64,000 nucleotides of DNA from Prinia subflava (Eukaryota > Chordata > Aves > Passeriformes > Cisticolidae), in NCBI RefSeq assembly GCF_021018805.1, contig NC_086254.1, positions 930,001-994,000 on the forward strand. The letters are read 5' to 3'. Of this stretch, positions 27,831-40,800 are shown one piece after another (position 1 is the stretch's first letter; every line of letters begins with the position of its first letter). A program made the position numbers and the translations under genes. The notes under the pieces were generated by a model. That model saw only the letters and a list, made by a program, of their open reading frames with translations, was not told where the DNA came from and did not search any database.

Positions 27831-28897
27831 GTCTGTGCCTGTTTTGGAGCTAAAATTCTCTTGAATATATATAGCATCTGTTGCATTTGAGGAAATTGCT
27901 TAGAGGTTAAGGGAGTCCCTATGGCTGTTTTGGGTAAAACTGGGAACACTGGGCAAGTGCTCTTGGCTCTTCTCTTTTGTGAGTCTCCAGTGTTCCTGCT
28001 GGAGGGGTGAAGGGCATCCCCCTAAGCCTTTGCACTGGTAATTTGAATAACATCCAGTATGAGTTTTGAGCCTCTTGGAAATACTTGGATTCTGTCCTTT
28101 CAACTGATACTTGCAAAAACAAGATCCAAGCTGCAGATGACAGTAGGAGGGTGTCAGCTGTGCTCCTCAGTCAATAAGTTTCACAAACCAGCTATTTTGG
28201 AGTGTCTGAATATTCCATATGAAATAGATACTCCCAGACACCACGCAGGTGCATTCCTGGCTGTACCTTGGCTTACTGTGCCCCGAATGTTCTGAACCAA
28301 CCTGAAACATCTCAGTGGTTCCAAATCAAACTTCACTTGCATCATAGAATTCTGTGAAAGTATTTCCAATTGAATCCATGTTTCAGTCTGCCATTGAAAC
28401 TCTGTTTGTAATCAGTGTGACATCTAATGTGTGTAAGCAAGGGTTGTGTTCAGCAGAAGGTTCTGTGCAGGTGATTTCTGCCTTGGACTGGAGCTTTCTC
28501 ATTCCAGAGAGCTGCATTTGTTGGGTTTGTGTAAAACTAAAGCCAGTATGATCCACTGGATGTTTCACAAGGACTTTTTCCTTTCAGGCACTTGACAGCG
28601 CAAGTATTTCCTACTTTTTCTTGTAACAGAGCTGCCCTGTCAAGGAAAAACCCAGAGTTTGCCTCTGACTGTATAGCATAGTGTGGAATGCTAGGTTGGA
28701 GCTCAGCTGACACACCTGAGGAGGTGAAGGCTTCTTGATTCAATTTTAGTGCCTTGTCTTTAGCCAGAAGCTGTTATCTGCAAAGCCTGGGCAATAGCTG
28801 ATGATGTGAGGCTGTGGGTACTGTGTGATTATTTTGTGTGTGCTTATTCCATATTCACTCCGTAGGAATCTGTGACATTCCAGATTTAGATGTCTCG

Positions 28898-31800
28898 ATG
28901 GATACGTGGAGCTACTTCCATACTTGCCTGGTGTCCATATGGCTGCACAGATTTTACATCTATTCTGCTGTCACTTTTGGGATCAGCCTTTGGATTGTCG
29001 TTCAGCTCACCACCACCAGAACCAAAAGGAAGGTAACTGAGCCTGTCAGCACTTCTCTCTGAGAAGACCCTAAAAGCCTGGGTGGAAATGACTAGTTACT
29101 GGATAGAGGCACCTGCCATAGGCCTGCTGAGGGTATTGCAAATCTCAAATGCAATTCAGTTATCTGGTTATGATCCTCAGCCTGGATTTCTCGTGTCTAT
29201 GGGTCATGAAATGCTCTTGTTGCTCTGACAGACAGAGCAACAAGAGCAATGTTGGGACAGAGCTCAGCAGGACACTCCTCACACTGTTCCTGGGAGAATG
29301 TGTCCCCCTGGGTTGCTCTGTCACTCCAGGTAAAGCCCTCTGCTTGTGCCCAGTGTTTGCACCTTCATGTTTTCATGATGCTAATGACAGGGTTGTGCTG
29401 GTTTTGGGATGGGAGGGAATTAGGCCATTCAGGAGTTGAAAACCTCCTGGTGCAGGTGGGCTAAGGTCTGCTGCAGGACTTGGGAGGTTCAGCTGGATCC
29501 TGTTACCTCCCAGACAAGTGGGTATTTTAGCATGGCCCAGGTGAGGAAAACAGGTCTTGGTGTGTTTGGGTGTGAGAGGTACCAAAATGCTTGGACTGTT
29601 TCTGAGAGTGGCCCCAAGATTTGAATTTGAAATGCTCTTGCTTAGACAGCTCTTGAAGAAGGGACTGCATGTGACACAGCTCTTGTTTCATAGGGTGAGA
29701 AATCCCATGGGAATCCCTCTTCCCCCAAGGGAACAGCAGACAAGCTGGGAAATGGATGTGCCCCCCCTCAGGCACAGGAGGTCCATGTTACTGGAGTGAA
29801 GATTTTCTATGGCTCTCAGACTGGCACAGCAAAGGTATCTGTACTTCTATTGCACATCTGTGAAATTGCTTTGAAATATTGTTGGGATCAGAAGAGGTTG
29901 CTTGCCTTAAAACACTGCCCTGGGTACAGATCTGGGAGTTCATCAGCATATTCATTGGCTTGTTACAGTCATTGCACAACATGCAAGATAAGTGAAAAAT
30001 TAAATAAAAATAACAAATTTCCTCCTCTCTTTAAACAAGACATACAGTAGAGATTGATTATAAAGCTGAAAGTTCACTCTTGCACCATAATTTTAGTTTT
30101 CTCGGAAGGCTTCATAGGAGGAAGTGCTGTTTTTGGTGCTTTCTCAAGAAGAAATGTAATTTGTGTGTGTAACTGTGAAGTGATTAGTCATTATAATGTT
30201 GTAGTTCTCAGCCAGTATACTCCATTTTTGTTTGAATGTGAGGAATTGCAGTGCCAATGTCCAGGCCTCCTGTGTCATTATTCTTCCTGTGCTGGGAGAA
30301 GTCTTGTGGCTGAGCACAACAGGGCATGTGTGGCTTGAAGTAATTGATAACTTCTGTGTTTCTTTGTTCAGGGATTTGCCAAAACTCTGGCTGAAGCTGT
30401 TACTTTCCTTAATTTGCCTGTGGAAGTCATTAACATGGGAGACTACGATCCAGAAGATGGTTTAGCAGAGGAGGTGGGTATGGCATAAACACCAGTAATA
30501 AGTACAAGTTTTTCCTGGGGTTGTCAAGGCTGTTTCCCTCTTGTATTTCTCTCCTGTTGTTCTGGAAATCCCTAAACCTTGTGTTGAATTGCTTCCCTAC
30601 CTATGCAAATGTAGCCTATCAGCCCTCAGCAGAAAATACATACATTTTGAGAATGTGAAAGCACCAACTGGATGTTTTGCTGTGACAGTGACTCTGAATG
30701 AGCCAGTTCTGTAAAGTTCTGTAACTCAGGGGTGAGCTGGGTGAGAGTGGCTGCCCCAGGTACCCTGTACAGCTGGGCAAGGTTCAGAACCAGAACAGGA
30801 AGGTGGTGATGCCTCTGCAGCCTGTAGAGGCTTTTAAGTTAGCAACTGCTTGTGAGGTGTATTTATGTGGAGTATTCCTTCATGGGTTTTTCTTCTGTGA
30901 ATATTGATAGTTGCTACTTGGGAATTTTAATTAACTATAACAAAAAGTTTTGCTGGTAACTGTGTGCTGGGAATTCCTGTGGGTCTCAGTATGAATTGCC
31001 AGCATTTGATACTGCCCCAAACACAGCTATAAATGTGAGGTTGAGGAGTTTGAAATATTTATCCATGGGGCACTTCCCTGCTGAAGGAGTTGTGTCAGGA
31101 AGCTGCTGATGGGGCTGGATGTCCAGTTTTGTTCTGTCACCGTGTCCCTGTTCAGCTTGACCTGCCTCTGCTAATTTAAGGTGCTGTGCACATTGTTCAG
31201 CACCCATGGGATTGTCACCTGCACTACCCCACCCCAACAGGAGACAGCCTTGTCTTTTGATTTCTCCCACTGCCTGGGTGTTGTAACTCTTTGCTTTAAA
31301 AGAAAGTTCTGGAAAATTGAGTGATTTTTTTTTTCTCTCCTGTTCTGTTTATGTGACCAGACAAGCAGCAGGAACATATGTGTGTTCCTGGTGGCCACCT
31401 ACACCGAGGGGCAGCCCCCAGAGAGTGCAGCCTGGTTCTGCAAGTGGCTGGAAGAGGCAGCCAATGATTTCCGTGTTGGGAAAAGCTTCCTGCAGGGCCT
31501 GAGATACGCTGTGTTCGGCCTGGGGAACTCGGCCTATGTGGATCACTACAACACAGTGAGTGTCCCTCGAGCTCCCTCCTCGGCTTCTGCTCCTTGAAGT
31601 CTTCAGCTGCATGAAGTGAATGAGGCTGGTGGTGTGTGGGGGAATTGCAGCTGTTGTGCTGACTAGGTGAGGCACTGGGTTTAAGGCATGGGCAGAATCT
31701 CAGAGCCATTGAGCTTTGAAAAAACCTCCAAGATCACTGAATCCACCCTGTGCCCGATCCCCACCATGTCCCCAGCCCAGAGTCCTGAATGCCACCTCCA

Positions 31801-34800
31801 GGCCTTCCCTGGGCACTTCCAGGGATGGGCGCTCAAAACCTCCCTGGGCAGCCCCTGCCAATGCTGACCACCCTTTCCATGGGGAAATTCCTGCTGATGT
31901 CCACCCTGAGCCTCCCCTGGCCCAGCCTGAGGCCGTTCCCTCTCCTCCTGTCCCTGTTCCCTGGGAGCAGAGCCCGACCGCCCCCGGCTGTCCCCTCCTG
32001 TCAGGAGTTGTGCAGAGCCACAAGGTCTCCCCACACACTTCAGCTCCTTGATGTCCTTCTTGGGGTGAGGGACCCAAAACTGTCCCCAGGATTGGAGGCG
32101 CCTCAACAGTGCCAATGCAGAGGGACAGTCACTGCTCTGGACTTGCTGCCACACCAGTGCTGGTACAAGCCAGTGCCATTGGCCTTCTTGGCCATTTGGG
32201 CAGTTCAGCTTTGAAGAAATTGGATTTCAAATGGGAAATGAGTCCCACAGGTACTACAGGAAGGTGTGGTAACATTTGGTAAATCCTCACTGAGTTAATT
32301 TCCCAGCTTTGAAAACTTTCTGCAATCACCTGAGGGCACAGCACTGTAAACTCTAGATCTTGCTGCCTTTTAAACTTGGCTCCTTTTTATGATGTGGGTT
32401 TTTGCTTTATTTCCTGATGTGAACTGTGGCAGTATCTCTGCCTGGTCATTGCTCTCATCTCACACAGAAAAATGGCATCACTTGTCACGGGTTGTGTTCA
32501 GAGCTGGGGCTGTGTGTCACATGTGACCATTCTGAGCAACAAGCACCACACAGAGCAGTCTGTTCCCAGAGCCCATCCCTTCACCCCAGGGATGGCAGAG
32601 GGACTTTCCAGTGGAGTCTGAGGGGGTGTGGTGCTGTTCAGGCTGCCCTGTGTCTGTGCTGAGCCAGCACCTGAGAGGGACTCCCCAGGTCCCTGCCCTG
32701 CAGTGCCATGCTGCTCACTGGCTCTTCCCAGGGCTGGTCCTTGCATTTCTGGTTGGCTGCTTGCACTTGGCCCTGGTTAAATTTCCTTTCCAACCCTTCC
32801 TCCTGCCCTAGGTTGGAAGGAGGATGGACAGGTGGCTGTGGATGCTCGGTGCCAGCAGGATCATGACTCGGGCTGAGGGGGACTGCAATGTGACCCAGAG
32901 CAATCATGGCAGCATCGAGGCTGACTTTGAGGCCTGGAAAGCCAAATTCCTGACTCGACTCCAGGTGCTCTGCAAAGGCGAGAAGAAGCCCTGCAGTGGG
33001 AAGTGCAAGAAAGGGAAGTGCAAATCTTCAGGGACACAGAGCAAGGAAAGCTCAGACCATGAACATCATGGGACATCAGAACATGAGAATACTGAGGTAC
33101 AGCCAGAATCCTTAAAGCCTTATTTTATTTGGAGTACTGTTTGACTTTTCCCCATTTTCCTGCAGTCCAGAGGGCTGCTATGGGAGCCTGATACTTGTTC
33201 TGGAGCAGGGGGACAAGAGAGCTGAGATCCCATGGCAATAACAAGTAGAATGAGCCATCTGAATGAAGGACCAGAGAACTAGTGATGGACCCAGACTCAA
33301 TGGCCTTTGTGTGATGAGGGGGTCTTGCTCCTGGTGGGGGTCAGATGCTCCAGGGAGCCAGGATGAGTTGTCAGCAGAGCCTTTGCCTTGTCCCAAGGCC
33401 AAGGGGACTGTTCAGTTCCCTGTGAGTCATTAACCTGCTTCCACTTCAACCCAGTGAAGCTCAGCTGCTCTGCCTGCATCTCAGGGCTTTCCAAAGGCAG
33501 CTGGGGTGTGTTACCTGAGCAAGCCCTGTATGTGCTTTGTCTGTGTCTGCCCGTAATCATTTCTCTCTTCTGTAGTGTTTATTGATTGCAGATTTTGACT
33601 AAGAAATCTTCTCTATTGCTCTCCAGTGCAAGATGCAGAGCTGCTATGGCACTTTAATCCTCCCTTGAGCCATTTACTGTGGGTTGGAAGTTATTGCTGG
33701 GTTGAATTTTATAGGAAAGTAAGTGGTTCTTCTGGCTGGGTTTGGGAGTGCTGGCTGCTGCAGGGCAGGAGGAGTAAATATTGCTGTCAGGAAGGCACTT
33801 GGGTTTAAAGAGGTTCAGGGTTCCACATCCATCCTACAGGTTTTTGGTAGCCTATTGCTGGTTTTCAGTGGTCTTTACTGATGAGGAGAGCTCGTTTCAC
33901 TGGTTAGCTTAGTCTTACATTTAACAGTGAGATAAATTCTTATTTTTTTTCTCTGCTCTTCCCACAGGCAGAGGAATTGTTTGAAACCAGTAGTGAGGAG
34001 GAAGCTGGAGGCACAGATTCTGTCATCGATGTTGAAGATCTTGGCAATATCATGGGCCACATGAAGAAAGCAAAGGTACTGCTGTTAGAGGGGGTATGGA
34101 ATGGTCAGGTCTTGATCACTGAGCAGCTGGATTGATTAAAATGCAACTGGCTGGATTTGAAGCTGTAGGGTTTGGTTAGAGGGAGAGTAAAATACAGGCT
34201 ATTGAAGAACCTGTCCCCAAAAGGAACATCTTTGGAGGTGTGTTGGGACTGTCACACAGCCCCTGTTCCTGCTCCATCCCAGGCTCTTGCTGGCTCCGTT
34301 CTCAGTGGTTGTGTCGGTGTCCATTTCCTGTGCTCAGTCTGAGCTGGGATGTGTCACACTCACTCACACAAAGGGACAGAGAACAGCTGCAGGGCCTCGC
34401 TGTGCTCCCCACTCTTTGCTGACTAAGCAGTTGTTGGTCAGGGTAGGGAGGGGTGGCCTGTGATGTGCTCTGAGCGCATCTGCTGATACCCCCTTTGCTC
34501 TCAGTGACCTTTGCATCGTGCTCTCATTGCTTGTGCACACTTGAGCTGCTGTCCATGCCCTTCTCACCAAACTGACCTCTGTAATTACACCTTCCTTACC
34601 TTGGGTGTGTCTGCACTGTGAGTTTCTCACAGCTCTTTCCCAAAATGGGGTCCTGGCACAGGGTGCCCAGAGAAGCTGTGGCTGCCCCTTGGATCCCTGG
34701 CAATGCCCAAGGCCAGGTTGGACGGGGCTTGGAGCAGTCTGGGATAGTGGAAGATGTCCCTGCCTGTGGAAGGGATGTGGAATGAGATGATCTCTGAGGT

Positions 34801-37800
34801 CCCTGCCAATACAAACTGCTCTGTGACTCTATGAAAGTACAGCAATGTCCTCGGTGGTCTGTCCTGAGGTGGCACTGCTGGGCCACCAGAAGCCAGCCTG
34901 TGGCTCACGGGAGGGTCTGTGTTTGGGGCCAAGAGCTTACCAGGGGAGCATGGGGATCTCTGTTCCACCCCTTAGGGAGGGGAAAGAGGTAAATCAAACA
35001 GTGCTACTTGTAACGAGCTCTGTGAGGAGAGGAGCTCCAGTGATGGGCAAGGCCGGCAGCTGTGGAAGGGCTGTCTCGGAGCCAGCCTCGGCCTGTGCAC
35101 TGTAGCTCGTGAGGAAAGGCTGGGAGGCCTTCTGGCTTCCCTTTGGAGGGAGAAAGGACCACAGTTCCTGATGGAGAACACTGTTCCTGTCTCCTACGCT
35201 CGCCACTAGAGGTCAGCGGCCAAAAGGGAACCGCGGGTGCTGCAGCAGCTCCTGGGCGGTGCTCCAGCCCTGCCGGGGCAGTGGTGACAGGCAGCAGTCA
35301 TGTGAAGAGCTGGGCATTGAGCTTTCCCTGACTGACACAATATAGTGACATCATGATCGAGGAGCAGTGTAATCCAGGAAAACCACATATCATAGGCCAG
35401 TTTACAAGTAAAAAGTGAGCACAGCAATAAAATACTTCCTGCTGTTCACTGGAAGAAGTCAGTGCTGAGGTCAGCGTGATGTGGGTTTGTACATAGGCTG
35501 GGAAAATTCTCTGCTGTCTGTGCCTTGGCTGAGGGAGGATCCAAACTGCTTTCTCCTCAGCCTTCTTGGTGCTCTGCTGGAACAGGCAGAGGCCTGGGTG
35601 TTGGATGTGCTTGTGTTTTGCAGTAACTGTGACTGTGCAGATCAGGTTGCTGTGGCTGTGACCCAAGTGCCACCCTGGTCAGAGGGCAGCTGCTGTCTGA
35701 GCACAGGCACTCACCTGGAGCTGGAACCTGCAGGTGTTGATCCTTGGAGCCTTTTCCTTGGAGGAGCTGGCAGAGGTGTTCTGCTGTGAGAGTGGAACAC
35801 TGCCCTCTTGCAGAGAATTAAATCCTGAGGGTGCAAGTGTTGGTGTAGGCCTGGGAGCTCACTCTGAGTGTGCATAAGGACACCTCTGATGTCCTGTCTC
35901 CTTTTTAGGCTCTGAGTCTGCACTGAGAGGTTTCCTGTGCCAGGTGAGCAGTTCTCCCTTTGGCCATTTTAGCCATTTTCCCTCTCATGGAATGCTGAAC
36001 TGTGTAAAATGGGTGTGACTTGTTCCACCCTGAGTTAACCTGTTGTCCTGCAGGACTCCTTGCCTACACAGCCAAGTGCTTTGGGATCTGATCTAGTTAC
36101 ACACAGATGAGCAAGTCTGAGAGAAATTTGGGTATCTTCAGGGTATATCACTGAAAGTTCTTCCTCCTCAGAGTTTCTTCGGTCTGCAATGTGCCTGACA
36201 CTTTCCAGCAGTAGTTCTATGGATGTCAGTGTTGGGTATTCACCCCTCTGCCTATGGGATGTGCAACAGCAGGTTCTGCCTTGTGCATTGTAGTTAATTT
36301 GAAATGCTTTTGGGTCCAGCTTTCATCTCTTCTGCATGGATTTGCTCTTTTGAGATGCACTGGCAGGTAAGGCAGCTGTGCGGGCACAGATAGTCAGAAT
36401 CCTTATTGTCCTTCCTTTTCTGGGATGGCAGAGGGAGGCTGTGGAGGTGATGTAATCTAATAAATGCTTACTCACATATCTGCATGTGATCTTAATTTAA
36501 TTTTGCATCTGTCTTTAGTTGTTTACCTTGATGGAAATCAGGGTTGAGATTTGTCTTACAGCTTTCCCTCACATATTCTGCAGGTTTGTGAAGTATTGTC
36601 AAAGGGCTTGAAGCAGGTACTGGATTCCTGCAGCCACTTGGACCAGGCAGATGGATTCAGGAGTTCCAGGGCAATGCCAGAACCTCCCTGCTGGGTTGAA
36701 TTATAGCTATTACAGACTGAGTTAGAGAAGAGATGGATTTTTAGAGAGCTGCTAAGTGTAAAGTTACACAGTTCATGGTGATGGTGCTTTCTGCACAGAG
36801 TCTGAGCCCAAACTGACACAAGGTTGAGTAGATATTGGATATATGTCTAACTAGATTAACTGGTAGTGGATCCAACAGCAAATTCCATGAGTTTACCAAA
36901 TTTCATAATATGTGCTGATGGTTTTTAATGCATTTAAGAATGAGGTGGACTTTGGAGTTTTGCAGTTGTGGCACACTTTACCTGTCCTCCAGAGTTCCTC
37001 CCCTGATGTGGATTTGTCAGGGAAAGTGAACTCTGATGGTGTTTGTGGCCTGCAAGGTGCCATTAATCACAGGGACACCAGTTCTTAGTGTGGGTTATCT
37101 CCCCCAGCTGAGAGATCAGCTGAAAGGACAGATCCATTTACACTCATTCCCAGGGAATGGAATGACTTTATTAACCTTCACATTTATAAACTTCAAGCAT
37201 GAGTAATAACAATAATAATATACTGATTCCTTGTTTGATGGGTTTGGTAGCAATCAAATGAATGTATTTTGTTGACACAATTTTGAGATTAATGCTCATG
37301 TTTTCTACAACAAGCAGTGTAACGATGCTGACAGGCTCATTTGCAATGTAAAGAGAGAGGGGGGTGATTGGAACACACCGAGAGTTTCCAGGAACCAAAC
37401 CCTGCCCCAGACCCCGGGCTCCTTTGGCACTGCTCCCCGAAAAGTCACCCTGGGTTAGCCATTGTAAGTCCCACTCCTTCCAGCGTTTCCTGGGAGCCGT
37501 TGGAGCCTGGGGCTGCTGTGGAAGCCCAAACCTTACAGGCCCTGGGTTAAGGAACTCCTAAGGAAGCTGGGTTTGGTTGGAGTGGGGCAGTGGGCAATGG
37601 GATGCTTAAGGCCTAAGGTTTACTGACCAAGGGTCATGTGCAACTTTGTGCTACAGCTAGGAACTTTTTAAAGGAGGAAAGAGTAGTAAGTGATATGTTA
37701 ACCAAATGGAACAAAATTTGGGTATGTAACTTTAAGTTAAAACTGACATGGACAGCTCCAAAACCTTCAGCTTTTAATGAAAAATATAAAAAATATGCCT

Positions 37801-40800
37801 TTATCTGCAGCAGCTGCTCTGGGCCAGATTCTGACCTGTGCTCCTCTGGCTCAGAATTCAATGTGAGCCTACATTTTAAAATGAGGTTTGAGAAATTTAA
37901 TTTAACTTCTTGGGGACTATTTCTGTCATTAACAGCAGGATTTGACAAAGGCACACTTCACCCTTCTCCTTTCCTGGGTTCAAATCTTTTTTGTCTAAAC
38001 CCTGGCTAATGGAAAGAGTTACAATTGCTAAACAAAATTACAAGAGATCTTGAGGCTTTTTCTGAGTAAGGCTTGTGAGTGATAAAAGGGAAAAAACCCC
38101 ACCAAAATAACTTTAATGTAACCTGTGTCTGGATGTGCAGTCCCTGACATGTGGTGTGGAAGTGGTTTCCTTGGTAAAGGCATTTGACATCTCTGAGTGT
38201 TTATTTGCAGCCTTTTCCTGACCAACTTTGTGCTGCGTTTCTCGGGTGATTTTCTTTTTGTTGTGCATTTTTTAAGTTTCCTGCCTGTCTAATGACAGAT
38301 TTGAGCAGACTTTCGCAGATTCTACAAATCAGTGCAGCAGAGCTCCTCTGGAGCCAGGCTGGGAGTGCTCACCTGGAGAGGAGAAGGCTCCAGGGAGAGC
38401 TGAGAGTCCCTTCAGGGCCTAAAGGGACTCCTGGAGAGCTGGAGAGGGACAACAGATGGAGGGACAGGACACAGGGAATGGCTTCCCACTGCCAGTGGGC
38501 AGGGATGGATGGGATATTGGGAAGGAATTGTTCCCTGGCAGGCCTGGCACAGGGTGCCCAGAGCAGCTGTGGCTACCCCTGGATCCCTGGCAGTGCCCAA
38601 GGCCAGGCTGGACATTGGGGCTTGGAGCAACCTGGGACAGTGGAAGGTGTCCCTGTCCATGGCAGGGGTGGCACTGGATGGGCTTTCAGATCCCTTCCAA
38701 TCAAAACCATTCCAGGATTCTGTGGTTTTGAAATGAAATGTTCTTTTAGTCCTGAACTCCATGGAAAAGAAAGAAATGGAGTGGGGAAGTCTCTACAGAG
38801 CCTTTTAAAAAAGAATCTGCAAAAGATGGCAAGAGTGTGGAAGGATGTGTGCTGCCTGCTCTGTGTATGAGAGAGCAGAAGAGACTAAATGGAAAATATT
38901 ACTGTTTGAATTTGGGCATTCGGGACACTTGTTAAACTGTGTTAACTGAGTTTCAGTTGGGATTTTTGTAGCACAGAAGAAATAAATAAAATGTGAAAAT
39001 ATGGCTCAGTTTTCAAGTATAAGTAGTCCCTTTTGGGTGGACACAGACACATTGTTAGTTTTGACTCCTTTGGTGCCTTTGAAAATCAATCTTCTTCCTG
39101 GCTTGTCCAAGGAAGTCTCCCAAATCAAACAAACTCTGGCAGGATCCCTCAGCAGTTTGTGAGTTGGAGCTGTGCTTCAGCAGCACCTTGTAAAAGCTGC
39201 CCTACAGCAGAGCAGTGCTGCTGGAGCTCAGTGCAGCCCTCTGAACGCCCCCTGCAGCCCTGCAAATACATTGGAAAGTTGTGACCTGGGAGGTTTCTTG
39301 TCCTTGGGGACTTGGGCTGATGTTGAACCTACAAGAAAATGACGTAGGTGGGATCATTTTTGCCTCTGCATTTCATGGAAGATGCTCAGTGCCCTTTCCG
39401 GCTGATGCACTTGGATGGCAGCATAAGCTCCTGTCACAGCTTGTCTGCAGGAGTTTGGGATTTAAAATGCTGCTGTAAATGTCCAGAAATCACAGCGCTG
39501 ACATTTCAGAAAAAGGAAGTGGAAAATTCCCTTCATGAGGATGGAGCTGCAGCTCTGTTTCCCTTTGTTTAGGTGGGAGCTGGGAGCTGCTACCTCAGGA
39601 TAACACCAGGGGCCTTCTGTTCTCCTGCAGCACAGGGAGGGAGATGGGGATTCCACCTCCTTGTTTAAAATTCACAGGAGTTTCTACTTCCGGAGAGAAA
39701 AGTCCTGTTTGGGAATTTGGGTTTTTTTTGGTATGAGTCAGAACTTCTCAGGGACTTTTCCCGTTTTGAAGGGAACCTACAAGGAGGATGGAGTGCCAGG
39801 ACTCAGGGAATGGCTTCCACTGCCAGAGGGCAGGGTTAGATGGGATATTGGGAAGGAATTGTTCCCTGGGGGATGGGTGAGGGTCTAGCACAGGGTGCCC
39901 AGAGCAGCTGTGGCTGCCCCTGGATCCCTGGCAGTGTCCAAGGCCAGGCTGGATGGAGCTTGGAGCAGCCTGGGACAGTGGAAGGTGTCCCTGCCCATGG
40001 CAGGGGTGGAACAGGGTGAGTTCTAGAGTCCCTCCCAATCCATTCCATGATTCTGTGACTTTAGGGCCACTTTTTGAGAGCACCTGCCCCAGTTTTCCCT
40101 TCTGCCCCAGGCAGCTGATGTTCCAGTCATGGCCAGGTGCTGCATTGTGCTGTTCCCATCTCAACTCTTTGTGCTGCTCTCAGCTCTTTGTGCTTCACTG
40201 GGCAGTGCTGGGGTGGGTGTGTAGCCTGTGATTATGTAGACTCTGACAGCTGTTTATAGTAAGATTTTCTGTCTGTTGGGCTGTTTGCTGGTTCACAGCT
40301 TGCTCACTCTGAGTTCTCAGTTCTCCTGTCTGCTGCAGGATCTCCAGGCCATCTCTGCTGGTGACTGACAGCAGCGAGGGCTGGGGTGCTGTGGGATTGA
40401 CAGGGTGTTCATCCCTGGGCTCAGCAAGTTGCAGCTCTGTCTCTGCCTGTCACAGCTGAATTGTGACAGCCACAGCTGTGTTCCTGCAGGAGTACAGTCC
40501 CCACAGTGCACCCTCTGCTCCTGTGCTTGTGTTCAGGGCTGTCTTTGTGGAGTGGGCTCCCTGTCCTCTTTTTCCCATGTATTTCAGCCTTCCAGGAAGG
40601 TTGTTTTGTAAGGGAAGGAGTGCTATTCCTGTGGGCAGCCTGGTGTCCCATCAGCTCCCCAGATCTCTGCGTGGTTCCTGTCAGAGATGCCCCTGCCAGA
40701 TGAGGCTGAGTGAGGGTAGAAGCTGCCAGCATTGCTGACTGTCCTGCTGCCTGAGGGGCATTGATTCCAGAGCTCTGCTCCATGAACTTTAACTCTCGTT

